Assembly: GCF_042654525.1 (NCBI RefSeq)
Contig: NZ_JBHSGP010000014.1
Location: forward strand, 744,001 to 808,000
Length of the DNA stretch: 64,000 nt
Origin: Geojedonia litorea
GTDB lineage: Bacteria; Bacteroidota; Bacteroidia; Flavobacteriales; Flavobacteriaceae
Direction of reading: 5' to 3'
Positions 52,549-61,912 of the stretch are shown here, piece after piece. The stretch's first letter is position 1; every line of letters begins with the position of its first letter. Both the position numbers and the translations under genes were made by a program. Below the pieces are notes generated by a model. The model worked only from the letters and a program-made list of their open reading frames with translations, did not search any database and was not told the DNA's origin.

Positions 52549-53262
52549 TTACACATGTATAATTTCACTGTCATCCAATAAGGCATCTCCTCGTAATCTT
52601 AAAAAGATTTGTGCTACGGCAATTGTATCCTTTTCGCAATAATTTATGATGCGGTCAATATTGTTTTCTTCATAAAAAACGCGATAGACTTCGCTTCCAT
52701 CAATATCGTCTTTTGGTGAAGGAATTCCTAGCACATTGGTAAGTAATTTTAAGGAGGTATAAGTTTTATAATCACCAAATTTCCATAATTCCAAAGTATC
52801 CAAATGCGGAACCTCCCAAGGTTTTTTACCAAATAGATTTAGCTTATATGGAAGATCGATATTATGAATGATCATGCGTCTAGCGATGTAAGGAAAATCA
52901 AATTCCTTCCCATTATGAGCACATAACAAATGTTTGGTTTGACTAAAATGACTGATTAAAAGATTTTTAAAATCTTTCAGAATTTTAACTTCATCACCAA
53001 AAAAAGAAGTCACTCTGAAGGTTCTCAAATCACCTTGAAAAGTAAAATACCCAACTGAAATGCATATGATTTTTCCAAATTCGGCCCAAATACCAGCGCG
53101 CTCATAAAAGTCTTCTGCAGTGGTATCTTCTTTGCGTTGGTATTGAGATTTAAGTTCCCAAAGCGCTTGCTTGGTTTCATCAAGTTCAGAAAAATGCTGC
53201 GTCTCTGGAACGGTTTCTATATCCAAAAACAGAATGTTTTCTAATGGTAATTTGCTGATCAT
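52549..53262 (-). CDS. Predicted 3'-5' exonuclease, PolB-like RNase H fold
   Basis: A 237-residue DnaQ-like nuclease. ExoI is FLDIETVPE, ExoII is AHNGKEFDFPYIARR, ExoIII is YCEKDTIAVAQI (about 216-227), giving the four carboxylates needed for two metals. It resembles the predicted PolB-like exonuclease family rather than RNase T. The ATG is preferred to an in-frame TTG four codons upstream that overlaps the preceding stop. Confidence 0.85.
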   Translation of the reverse strand: MISKLPLENILFLDIETVPETQHFSELDETKQALWELKSQYQRKEDTTAEDFYERAGIWAEFGKIICISVGYFTFQGDLRTFRVTSFFGDEVKILKDFKNLLISHFSQTKHLLCAHNGKEFDFPYIARRMIIHNIDLPYKLNLFGKKPWEVPHLDTLELWKFGDYKTYTSLKLLTNVLGIPSPKDDIDGSEVYRVFYEENNIDRIINYCEKDTIAVAQIFLRLRGDALLDDSEIIHV

Positions 53263-53270
53263 ATTTAGAT

Positions 53271-53627
53271 TCAACTTTTATCAAAAAGCATTGCACATTG
53301 TTTACCCAGAAGGGCAGAAATTCCTGCAGCCAAACCACCAATACAGCCAGTAACAAGTATAAGTAGAAACGCACTGCCTTGTAGAGGTAATAGAACTGCT
53401 ATTTTTTTAGCTAGGATAAAATCGTTGGCATTGCTTAACCAAAATGCCTGAACCATCCATAATAAAGCGATAGCCAAAAATGGTACAAAAAACACAGCAC
53501 TACGCTTAAGGCTAACAAACAATGCCGTGACATAAGCGGCAACCATAATGGACCACCAAGGCAAAAATTGAGACAATATTAGTGCTAATACTATAGTGGC
53601 TATAAAATTAATACCGTTTTTTTTCAT
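53271..53627 (-). CDS. Small polytopic membrane protein
   Basis: A 118-residue protein with about four hydrophobic helices and no recognised family. It overlaps the penicillin acylase gene by four bases (ATGA) and lies next to the exonuclease gene, so all three are probably co-transcribed. Function is not known; the neighbour suggests a membrane role linked to acylase activity, but this is only position. Confidence 0.6.
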   Translation of the reverse strand: MKKNGINFIATIVLALILSQFLPWWSIMVAAYVTALFVSLKRSAVFFVPFLAIALLWMVQAFWLSNANDFILAKKIAVLLPLQGSAFLLILVTGCIGGLAAGISALLGKQCAMLFDKS

Positions 53628-56038
53628 TGTTTTGGTGTTAAGGTTTGTGTAGCAATTACGCCTTTGTTATCATTTGAATCCTGTAAAAAGAGTGCTTCAA
53701 AATAATCACCATCAGCCCAGCGATCTATAAAATTGTCATAATATTTGCTACCGGGGTTTCCAGATTGTCCTCCTGGATAGATGCCAAGTGCTTTTGGAGG
53801 CGAGCTCATTTCTACGATCATACGCCATGATGGGCCATGATCATTTGTAGCAGCATTTACGGTACTACCATCTCCACCAATTGGAAGATTAAACCTTGAA
53901 AAGGCGGGCAAAGCCTGCAACAAATGCCCAACTCGAGTACCCTTATATTTTACATAAGTGTAATTGCCGTTATTAGATTCCCACTCTTTAAGATGCGCTA
54001 CTGCATTTTTAAAACTGATAAGAAACAGGTTATTGGCATTTTCTTTTTCTGGGGTATCAATGAGGTCCATAAAAGGATCATCAGGATAATTTTTTAGCAT
54101 ATAAATGGTTTGATAAGCAAACGGATAATCCAAGGCGATGTCCCTATCTTTATATTCATCCCAAACCAAATAGAATAGCTCTTGCCACCAAGCAGACCAA
54201 ATACTGGGAGCCAATTTTTCGGGGTCACTATTAAAATCCCAAGCCTTTATGGTTTCTAAAACCGCAAGTTCATCTGTACTTAAAACAGAGGTGTCTAAAT
54301 GATCAAAAATATATGGTAATAATTCTGAAGCTTTTAAATTGAAATTATTGTTTTGTAGCGCTTTAAAATCTTCAATTGAAAAGGTAGATTTCGAATTGAA
54401 AAAGTCATTGATAATTCGATTTCTATACATCTCATAACCATCATTAAACACATAATATGGATAAGATTGATCGACGGGGTGTTGATTTGCCGAACTCACA
54501 AATCCGCGCTCAGGGTTTTTAGTATGGGCATTAAATTTTTTTGGAATAAAGCTTTGCCAATCGTTTTCAGGCTTACTACCATCCATTAAGAACTTTCCTT
54601 GTCCTTGCCATTTGTTTGGGAACAACCCTTGAACCCAGAGTGCGATGTCACCTTGGTTAGATGCAAAAACAAAATTTTGCGCTGGCGCTACCCAATGTTG
54701 CAATGCCTTTAGATAATCATCATAATTTTTAGCATTATTTAGATCTATAAAGGTGCGTTGGTTATTACCTCCAATATGTCCAATCCATTTCATGGCATAT
54801 CCTTCTTTTTGACCATTACCCTTAAACGTGTGGTCATAACTTACGGGACCGTGATGTGTGTAAATAACGGAGTCTAAAAATGTTTTTTTACCTTTTATTT
54901 TTATTTCTTCTATGCGCAACGTGGTAGTTCTCCATTCGCTGTTGTATTTATATTGAGTTCTATTTTCATCTTTAAATTCAATTTTATACCAGTCTTTCAC
55001 ATCTCGTGTAGCATTAGTTTCGCCCCAAGCAATATGTTGGTTAAAACCAGAAATCACCCCAAGCGCTCCTGGAAGTGTTGCGCCGTACGAATTGTGTTTT
55101 GGAGTTGCTAATTGCATTACAAACCAAATAGAAGGTAAGTTTAGACCTAAATGTGGGTCATTGGCTAAAATAGGATGACCTGAATATGATTTTTGCGGCC
55201 CAACTGCCCAATTGTTACTACCGTTGTTAGGATGAGGCTTTTCCATGGTTTCAGCAATAGAATCTAGGGGCAATTGACTTTGCGGGATTTCGGTTATGGG
55301 GACATCTATAAAACTCCAATCGGTCTCTTTTGGGATAACAGGATCATTAACATCAAAAAAATCTGGATATAAAAAGTCAAACCGTTCTTTACCAAATTCA
55401 CGTAAGGCATTAGAATATTCTAAATCTGAATCCCCTCCGCAGAGCATATCGGTCATATACATGAGTAAAAGTGCCGTTTTTTTAGCGGTCCATTGCTCTG
55501 GTTTATAGTCTAGTAATTTATATTCTACAGGAAAATTCTTTTCTTCCAATTGGTTAATGTAAGCATTAACCCCTGCGCTATACGCTTCTAAAAATGAAAC
55601 GATTTCTGGATCTTCCTCCATTTTTTTTAATGCATTTTCAGCTCCAAACACCATACCTTTTCGCCGTTGGCTTCGGTCGTAATCAAGAGCTTTTTCACCT
55701 ATAATTTCTGATAAGCGACCTCCAGCCGCATAAGTTTGAAACTCCATTTGCCAAAGTCTGTGTTTAGCCGTTATATAGCCTTGCGCCCGATAAAGATCTA
55801 AATCGTTTTGAGCAAAAATGTGCGGAATTAATTGGTCATCATAATGTACTTTCACTTCATTTGAAAGGCCGGCTATTTGTGGTGTACCTTCAATTTCCTC
55901 ATTCGTTTCATTTTGCCATACGCCATGCGACGGACTTAAAAATTTTCCAATTGGCGGGATTGCGCCAAGTTTAGTGTTAAAAATGTAAAAAACAACAATA
56001 GTTAGAAGGAGTGTACCAATAAACTTTAGATATTTCAT
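53624..56038 (-). CDS. Penicillin acylase family Ntn-hydrolase
   Basis: An 804-residue precursor with an N-terminal signal/anchor helix (about 1-23). Self-cleavage would occur before Ser274 in NNGSNNWAVGP, giving an alpha chain and a beta chain of about 530 residues that begins with the nucleophile serine. DPHLGLNLPSIWF follows as in the family. Members hydrolyse amides such as beta-lactam side chains, acyl-homoserine lactones or acyl-peptides; the substrate is unknown. Confidence 0.92.
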   Translation of the reverse strand: MKYLKFIGTLLLTIVVFYIFNTKLGAIPPIGKFLSPSHGVWQNETNEEIEGTPQIAGLSNEVKVHYDDQLIPHIFAQNDLDLYRAQGYITAKHRLWQMEFQTYAAGGRLSEIIGEKALDYDRSQRRKGMVFGAENALKKMEEDPEIVSFLEAYSAGVNAYINQLEEKNFPVEYKLLDYKPEQWTAKKTALLLMYMTDMLCGGDSDLEYSNALREFGKERFDFLYPDFFDVNDPVIPKETDWSFIDVPITEIPQSQLPLDSIAETMEKPHPNNGSNNWAVGPQKSYSGHPILANDPHLGLNLPSIWFVMQLATPKHNSYGATLPGALGVISGFNQHIAWGETNATRDVKDWYKIEFKDENRTQYKYNSEWRTTTLRIEEIKIKGKKTFLDSVIYTHHGPVSYDHTFKGNGQKEGYAMKWIGHIGGNNQRTFIDLNNAKNYDDYLKALQHWVAPAQNFVFASNQGDIALWVQGLFPNKWQGQGKFLMDGSKPENDWQSFIPKKFNAHTKNPERGFVSSANQHPVDQSYPYYVFNDGYEMYRNRIINDFFNSKSTFSIEDFKALQNNNFNLKASELLPYIFDHLDTSVLSTDELAVLETIKAWDFNSDPEKLAPSIWSAWWQELFYLVWDEYKDRDIALDYPFAYQTIYMLKNYPDDPFMDLIDTPEKENANNLFLISFKNAVAHLKEWESNNGNYTYVKYKGTRVGHLLQALPAFSRFNLPIGGDGSTVNAATNDHGPSWRMIVEMSSPPKALGIYPGGQSGNPGSKYYDNFIDRWADGDYFEALFLQDSNDNKGVIATQTLTPKQ

Positions 56039-56112
56039 TGAGATGTGTTAAAGGATGTTTAAATATAAATCTTTTTTTGAATATAAAAAGGTGAAGGTTC
56101 AAGGTTCAAAAC

Positions 56113-56586
56113 TTAAAAAAGAGAGCCTTGTTTAAACGGACTTTCATGCTCCAATAACCATTGCTTTCTATATAAACCACCGGCATATCCGGTTAAACTC
56201 CCATCACTTCCAATAATGCGATGGCATGGAATAATAATCCAAATAGGATTTTTGCCATTAGCATTTGCAACTGCCCTTATAGCTTTAACATCACCTAATT
56301 GTTTTGACAATTCTAAATAAGTAATAGTTTTTCCAAATGGGATTCCTTGTAGTGCTTTCCAAACATTTTTTTGAAAATCAGTACCATCGGGATTTAAAAT
56401 AAGGTCAAAATTTTTACGACTTCCTTCAAAGTATTCATTAAGTTGTTGAACACAATCTTCAAGAGATTCGGGAATGATATCGGTTTCGTTTTCTTCAGAA
56501 TTTAAAACTATGATGGAGGTGATTCCGTTTTCGTCACCTTCAATTTTTGTGTACCCCAATGGGGATTTTATGATACACGATTCCAT
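56113..56586 (-). CDS. ogt: Methylated-DNA--protein-cysteine methyltransferase
   Basis: A 157-residue suicide DNA-repair protein removing alkyl groups from O6-alkylguanine. The acceptor is Cys121 in IIPCHRIIGSDGSLTGYAGG; the helix-turn-helix region has FGKTITYLELS. The short N-terminal domain is typical of Ogt, without an Ada regulatory part. Its start overlaps the stop of the CNNM gene by one base. Confidence 0.95.
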   Translation of the reverse strand: MESCIIKSPLGYTKIEGDENGITSIIVLNSEENETDIIPESLEDCVQQLNEYFEGSRKNFDLILNPDGTDFQKNVWKALQGIPFGKTITYLELSKQLGDVKAIRAVANANGKNPIWIIIPCHRIIGSDGSLTGYAGGLYRKQWLLEHESPFKQGSLF

Positions 56587-57671
56587 TAGTCTTCAGAAGT
56601 TTCATCGCCTAATATGCCCAAACGTTTAGCTCTAGCTTCCCAACTTTTACGCGCCATTAGCTGAAGGTCTGCGACGTTATCGCTCTCGTCCATGATTTCT
56701 AGACCTAAAAGTGTTTCTATGACGTCTTCTTGAGTAACAAGCCCATTCACTGAACCGTATTCGTCAACTACTAGAGCCATATGGTTTTTGCTTTCGATTA
56801 GTTTTTCAAATAATTGAGGAATTGGAAGGCTGCGATTAACAATAATAATCTCTCTTTTGATGTCGGCAAGTGTTTTAGATCCATTATCAAAAGCCATTTC
56901 TTTAAACACTTCATCCTTCAACACCAATCCCGTAATGTTATCGGGAGTATCTTTATAAACAGGTATTCTTGAATACTTAATATTAGAGTTTTTTAGAAAG
57001 AAATCTTCAATCGTGACATCTTCAGATTCGGTTTTAATAACTGTACGAGGCGTCATGATGTCTTTAGCCAAGATGTCTTTAAAGTTCAATAAATTGCGAA
57101 TGACCTTGCTTTCAGATTCTTGAAAAACGCCTTCTTTGTGTGCCATATCGGCCATAACTATAAAGCTTTCCCGGTTTAAAATACTACCATGTTCTTTGCC
57201 GCCAATCAATCTCGTAGTTAAACGCAACACCCATAAAATACCTGTCCATTTTAAAGGAAACATTAATACGTTCAAGCTTATAGATGTAAAATGGGCAAGG
57301 TTTTTCCAATAGGATGCACCGATAGTTTTCGGAATAATTTCTGATGCTACTAGAATTAATAAGGTCATAATTGCTGAGACAATTCCCACAGTATTTATAC
57401 CAAACACTTCTATTTTATAGGGTAATTGTTCTGCTTCAATACCCACCATCATAGCTCCTAAAGTGTGAGCTATAGTATTTAAAGTTAAAATAGCAATCAG
57501 TGGTTGATCGACATCTTTTTTTAAAGCTTCAAGGTTGTTGGCGTAAACTTTTCCTTCCTCTTTTTTTAGATTAATAAATGTTGGTGTTATGCTCAACAAA
57601 ACAGCTTCTAGAATGGAACATAAAAAAGAAAAGAAAATGGAAATGGTTGCCCAAAAAAGTAATGCGCTCAT
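56586..57671 (-). CDS. CNNM/DUF21 and CBS-domain membrane protein (hemolysin-C family)
   Basis: A 361-residue protein with a DUF21/CNNM membrane domain (about 1-190, four helices), then a CBS pair (about 200-335; ILAKDIMTPRTVI and NHMALVVDEYGSVNGLVTQED). It lacks the C-terminal CorC_HlyC domain usual in longer members. Relatives regulate or carry Mg2+ (CNNM, MpfA). The end is short (AKRLGILGDETSED). It is coupled to ogt downstream. Confidence 0.88.
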   Translation of the reverse strand: MSALLFWATISIFFSFLCSILEAVLLSITPTFINLKKEEGKVYANNLEALKKDVDQPLIAILTLNTIAHTLGAMMVGIEAEQLPYKIEVFGINTVGIVSAIMTLLILVASEIIPKTIGASYWKNLAHFTSISLNVLMFPLKWTGILWVLRLTTRLIGGKEHGSILNRESFIVMADMAHKEGVFQESESKVIRNLLNFKDILAKDIMTPRTVIKTESEDVTIEDFFLKNSNIKYSRIPVYKDTPDNITGLVLKDEVFKEMAFDNGSKTLADIKREIIIVNRSLPIPQLFEKLIESKNHMALVVDEYGSVNGLVTQEDVIETLLGLEIMDESDNVADLQLMARKSWEARAKRLGILGDETSED

Positions 57672-57747
57672 TAAAACGAGTTAAGGTTTCTGCTAAATTA
57701 CAAAATCCGTACTACACAAAGTGAAACAAAGGTTATTATAAGTTGAT

Positions 57748-58638
57748 TTATTTAATATCCAAGAAAATTCCACCAGAATACGATGGGCGAGCGGAAATGA
57801 TTCTACCGCTTACAGCACTTGTATAATTTATTGAGACACCCCATTTTTCAGTAATATAATAAGCTGCTTCTCCACCCAAACTCACAAATTCAATATTATT
57901 TGCAAAGATATTGCCCTGATTATTTTGTGCATTTACGCTACCATTTTGTAGAGACTTTAAAACATCGGTCTTACTAATTAACCAAAGTTTTTGGTTTAAT
58001 AAATTAATACCAACTTCAAGACCTGTTCTAAATTCGTCGGAAAAATCTTTTGTACGATTATTAAACCCGACATATACTTTTGAATACATAGGTGCATTTC
58101 CTAAACTAAAGGGCAGACCAACATTTAGTTTTATAAATTGGTTGAATTCGCCATCACCAGTTTGATAGCTTCCATCTGAACCTCTGGCATTATTACCAGT
58201 TGGAAGTCCAAAAATAAGAGATCCAGAAAAGGCCACCTTTTCTGTATTCAATATTCCATATTCAAGGCCTAAATCAATATCTCCAATAGAATTAAGCGCT
58301 TCTCCAGGGGTAATTAAATCTCCGGTTGTGCCAGAACGTACTTCATTTTGAAAGGTTCTTGAAAAGAATGGGATGTAAGCAATGACGTCCAATTTATCAG
58401 TAATTCCATAATCGCCATAAAAGTTGATATTGAAATTTCCTCGAGTGACGTTTGGATCTTTTTCGCCCGTGTCAGTATAATGTTGATCGTACTCCAAATA
58501 CCACGCTGAAAGTTTGTAATAGCCCTTTCCTTTTGGTTTTACCCATTGAGAAAACATCATGCTAGAGCTTAAGCTAAAAATTAGAAAACAAACAAGGGCT
58601 TTTTTTGAACTTATCATGGGTTTTGAATAGTTAATCAT
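57748..58638 (-). CDS. Outer-membrane beta-barrel protein paired with the DM13 lipoprotein
   Basis: A 296-residue exported protein with a signal peptide (about 10-30, ending MMFSQ). The rest is alternating amphipathic strands (KLSAWYLEYDQ, FNINFYGDYGITDKLDVIAYIPF, FIKLNVGLPFSLG) as in transporter-type outer-membrane barrels. It overlaps the end of the DM13 lipoprotein gene by eight bases, so they are made together. The substrate or partner is unknown. A start ATG further in (MISSKK) is also possible. Confidence 0.7.
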   Translation of the reverse strand: MINYSKPMISSKKALVCFLIFSLSSSMMFSQWVKPKGKGYYKLSAWYLEYDQHYTDTGEKDPNVTRGNFNINFYGDYGITDKLDVIAYIPFFSRTFQNEVRSGTTGDLITPGEALNSIGDIDLGLEYGILNTEKVAFSGSLIFGLPTGNNARGSDGSYQTGDGEFNQFIKLNVGLPFSLGNAPMYSKVYVGFNNRTKDFSDEFRTGLEVGINLLNQKLWLISKTDVLKSLQNGSVNAQNNQGNIFANNIEFVSLGGEAAYYITEKWGVSINYTSAVSGRIISARPSYSGGIFLDIK

Positions 58639-59326
58639 TTATATTACCTCCACCTACTTTAACCCCAAATGGCTCGCACCAATAGAGCAAGTAGGAAAAA
58701 TCATTTATACCTACATTTTCAATTGTATATGAATGAGCGCCTTCAAATACGGATACAGCTCCTAAGGAGCGGGCACTTGCAATTGAGTTGGGATTGTTGG
58801 TTAAATAGACATAAAGGCCGGGTAAGCTAGTAGAAGCTTTATAATTATTTGCTAATGATAAACGTAGATTAGTAGTGTTTTCAATGGTTTGAAGTGTAAA
58901 ATCTCCAGTTAATTCATAGCTACTTGTTGTTGCAATAGATCCAGATTTTGTAGTAGTGTTTTGTTGAACATCTCCCATCACAATAGTCACTGTAGTTTCA
59001 GCTTCAACACTAGAATTATTGTTCAATAGTACAATCGCTTTTATTATCGTTTGTCCTTCTGATATACCGGTAAGCAAACCATTCGCATCAATAGTCGCCA
59101 CCGATTCCACCGAACTTGACCATGAAATATTTGTGATTTCTGCCTGACCAACACGATTAAAATAAGTGGCATTAAACTGATAAGTTTCTGAAACAGCGAT
59201 TTGATCTACAGGATTTAAAATTCGTACTTCAGGACTTACTTCATCATCAATAAAGTCTTTTCCGATACAACTTTGAACCGCAATAAACACAAAAAGTGGT
59301 AGGAATATGGAAAGTTGTTTCATCAT
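58631..59326 (-). CDS. Lipoprotein with bacterial Ig-like (BIG2) and DM13 domains
   Basis: A 231-residue lipoprotein, lipobox VQSC (Cys20). Residues about 30-117 form a BIG2-like Ig domain (ATIDANGLLTGISEGQTII); 128-227 match the DM13 electron-transfer domain (SYELTGDFTL, LPGLYVYLTNNP, GAHSYTI) with the conserved cysteine Cys217 in LLYWCEPFGVKVG. DM13 is proposed to act in redox chains with cytochrome or DOMON-like domains. The outer-membrane barrel encoded next probably is its partner. No heme site is seen. Confidence 0.75.
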   Translation of the reverse strand: MMKQLSIFLPLFVFIAVQSCIGKDFIDDEVSPEVRILNPVDQIAVSETYQFNATYFNRVGQAEITNISWSSSVESVATIDANGLLTGISEGQTIIKAIVLLNNNSSVEAETTVTIVMGDVQQNTTTKSGSIATTSSYELTGDFTLQTIENTTNLRLSLANNYKASTSLPGLYVYLTNNPNSIASARSLGAVSVFEGAHSYTIENVGINDFSYLLYWCEPFGVKVGGGNIND

Positions 59327-59424
59327 CTCAAATTTTTATAAATGGTCGAGAGAGGGGATAACAACTTACAGTATAAGCTTGAGGGAATATATAATTGAAG
59401 TTATATAAACTAGAAAAAAATTAT

Positions 59425-60417
59425 TTATTGGTTTAGAAGTTTAACGACATCTTTAGCGAAATAACTTGCTATAATATCAGCTCCAGCGCGCTTTATAGCT
59501 GTAATTTGCTCCATCATTACGGCGTCATGATCTAGCCAGCCTTTTTCGGCAGCAGCTTTAAGCATGGCATATTCTCCCGATACCTGATACACAGCGATTG
59601 GAACATCCACGACATTCTTTAGATCTCTAACAATATCTAAATAACAAAGTCCTGGTTTTACCATTACAATATCTGCACCTTCATCAATATCCATTTGCGT
59701 TTCGCGAATGGCCTCGATTCGGTTGGCGTAATCCATTTGATACGTTTTCTTGTCTTTTGGAATACTTACCATATCCACAGGTGCAGAATCCAAAGCATCG
59801 CGAAATGGCCCATAAAATGCTGAAGCATATTTAGCCGAGTAACTCATGATTCCAGTATCTATAAACCCTTCGGTTTCCAATGCTTCCCGAATGGTCAAAA
59901 TGCGCCCATCCATCATATCACTTGGAGCCACAAAATTTGCACCGGCTTGCGCATGAGAAATGCTCATTTTAGCCAAAACCTCTACGGTTGCGTCATTGGC
60001 TATAATTCCTTGCTCTATAATGCCATCGTGCCCGTAAACAGAATAAGGATCAAGCGCAACATCGGTCATTACTAGCATATCTGGACAAACATTCTTGATT
60101 GTTTTTATAGCCCGCTGCATGAGCCCGTTTGGATTTAAAGCTTCAGTCCCTTTATTGTCTTTTAAATTATCTGGAACTTTTACAAATAGAAGTACTGATT
60201 TTAATCCTAACGACCAAAGCTCCTTTACTTCGTTTTCTAACAGGTCTAAACTAAATCTAAAATAGTTTGGCATGGAAGCAATTTCTTCCTTAACACCTTT
60301 GCCTTCAACAATGAACAAAGGCACTAAAAAATCATTGGGCGTAATTATGGTCTCACGAACTAGGGAGCGAATGGCTTCGTTAGTTCTTAAACGTCTATTT
60401 CGTCTTAAAGGATACAT
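59425..60417 (-). CDS. hemB: Porphobilinogen synthase (delta-aminolevulinate dehydratase)
   Basis: A 330-residue enzyme condensing two aminolevulinate molecules. The Schiff-base lysines are Lys196 (SYSAKYASAF) and Lys254 (VMVKPGLCYLD). The metal region reads TDVALDPYSVYGHDG, aspartate-rich instead of cysteine-rich, so it is the magnesium type rather than the zinc type. It ends the heme cluster. Confidence 0.97.
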   Translation of the reverse strand: MYPLRRNRRLRTNEAIRSLVRETIITPNDFLVPLFIVEGKGVKEEIASMPNYFRFSLDLLENEVKELWSLGLKSVLLFVKVPDNLKDNKGTEALNPNGLMQRAIKTIKNVCPDMLVMTDVALDPYSVYGHDGIIEQGIIANDATVEVLAKMSISHAQAGANFVAPSDMMDGRILTIREALETEGFIDTGIMSYSAKYASAFYGPFRDALDSAPVDMVSIPKDKKTYQMDYANRIEAIRETQMDIDEGADIVMVKPGLCYLDIVRDLKNVVDVPIAVYQVSGEYAMLKAAAEKGWLDHDAVMMEQITAIKRAGADIIASYFAKDVVKLLNQ

Positions 60418-60470
60418 ACTTTCTAAAATTAAAAGATATAAATATAAAGTTAAAAGGGGTTCGTTTTACT

Positions 60471-61373
60471 TCATACCCATTCAACTGGTTTTTTTAAAAC
60501 TTCTACAAGGTGTTCTTCTTCGCTCCCTGATTTAGGGTTGTGATTATAAACCCATTGCACATGTGGAGGCAAACTCATTAAAATACTTTCTATACGTCCG
60601 TTGGTCTTTAATCCGAACAGTGTTCCCTTATCATGGACTAGATTAAATTCCACATAACGCCCTCGTCTAATTTCTTGCCACTTTCGATGTGCAGCAGTAT
60701 AAGGCAAATCTTTTCGCTTTTCGACAATAGGCACATAAGCATCAAGAAAACTATTTCCGACTTCAGTTACGAAATCGTACCAGTTTTGCATGCTCATTTG
60801 TTCTGTTGCCTTACAATAATCAAAAAACAGACCACCAATTCCGCGTGCTTCGTTGCGATGTGAATTCCAAAAATAGGCGTCACATTTCTTTTTAAAATCG
60901 CTATAAAAAGAAGGATTATGTTGGTCACAGGCTGCTTTACAGGTTTTATGAAAATGAGCCGCATCTTCTTCAAACAAATAATAGGGTGTTAGGTCTTGAC
61001 CACCACCAAACCATTGATCAACAATATTTCCAGTTTTATCATACATCTCAAAATAACGCCAGTTAGCATGTACCGTTGGCACCATGGGATTTTTAGGATG
61101 CAAAACAAGACTCAATCCACAGGCAAAAAAATTAGCGTCTTTAACATTAAAATAATGCTGCATACTTTCGGGGAGCTCACCATGTACGGCCGATATATTA
61201 ACACCGCCTTTTTCAAACACATTACCATTTTCAATCACTCGAGTTCGGCCACCACCCCCTTCTGGACGTTCCCAAAGGTCTTCCATAAATTTTGCACCAC
61301 CATCAATCTCTTCGAGTTTTGAAGAGATGGTATTTTGTAATTCTTGTATATATAGATGAAACTTTTCTTTCAT
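60471..61373 (-). CDS. hemF: Oxygen-dependent coproporphyrinogen III oxidase
   Basis: A 300-residue soluble enzyme that converts coproporphyrinogen III to protoporphyrinogen IX with O2. Signatures are WERPEGGGGRTRVIENGNVF, HPKNPMVPTVHANWRYFE, WFGGGQDLTPYY and the terminal RGRYVEFNLVHDKGTLFGL. Its presence points to aerobic heme synthesis. It lies between hemB and the GNAT gene. Confidence 0.97.
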   Translation of the reverse strand: MKEKFHLYIQELQNTISSKLEEIDGGAKFMEDLWERPEGGGGRTRVIENGNVFEKGGVNISAVHGELPESMQHYFNVKDANFFACGLSLVLHPKNPMVPTVHANWRYFEMYDKTGNIVDQWFGGGQDLTPYYLFEEDAAHFHKTCKAACDQHNPSFYSDFKKKCDAYFWNSHRNEARGIGGLFFDYCKATEQMSMQNWYDFVTEVGNSFLDAYVPIVEKRKDLPYTAAHRKWQEIRRGRYVEFNLVHDKGTLFGLKTNGRIESILMSLPPHVQWVYNHNPKSGSEEEHLVEVLKKPVEWV

Positions 61374-61378
61374 ATTAA

Positions 61379-61912
61379 CTAAATGGTTAGTTCGTATAAT
61401 TCCATATCAAGAGGGGATTCGTCTTCTGGAATAAACACATCCTTTAAAGTTTTTTTCCATTTAAAACCTGATTTTTTTGCCACATTGACGCTACTTTTAT
61501 TACTCTGGTGCGCTATAATTTGTAGGGTTTTAAGGCCTAAATCATTGGTAGCAAAGTTTGAAGCTGCCTTTATAGCTTGCTTCATCCAGCCACGGCCTTT
61601 AAATTTCTCACCAATACAATAGGCAAATTCTCCTTGTTTCTCTTCCCAGTCTAAATTTTTAAGAATAATCAAACCAGCAACATTCTTTGTGGGTTTATCT
61701 TTCACGGTAAACACAAATTCGGATTTGGCGTTCATACAATCCATTTTAAATTCAATATAACTTTTGGAATCTTCCAAAGTCCTATTGGCAGCAATGGTTT
61801 TCGGCAAAAAACGCTTAAGTCTTTGAGTATTGGACACCAAGAGTTTATTAAGATGAAGTGCATCTGAAGATTTTAATTGGTCAATATAAAACGCTTCGCC
61901 ATTATAAATCAT
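61379..61912 (-). CDS. GNAT acetyltransferase, RimJ/RimL-like
   Basis: A 177-residue GNAT domain: FVFTVKDKPTKNVAGLIIL strand, the acetyl-CoA loop EKFKGRGWMKQAI (Q/RxxGxG/A type) and ANKSS-like NKSSVNVAKKSGFKW. Resembles ribosomal-protein or small-substrate acetyltransferases. It lies inside the heme operon, five bases before hemF, and overlaps the EI24 gene by 11 bases. The link to heme synthesis is not known. Confidence 0.83.
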   Translation of the reverse strand: MIYNGEAFYIDQLKSSDALHLNKLLVSNTQRLKRFLPKTIAANRTLEDSKSYIEFKMDCMNAKSEFVFTVKDKPTKNVAGLIILKNLDWEEKQGEFAYCIGEKFKGRGWMKQAIKAASNFATNDLGLKTLQIIAHQSNKSSVNVAKKSGFKWKKTLKDVFIPEDESPLDMELYELTI

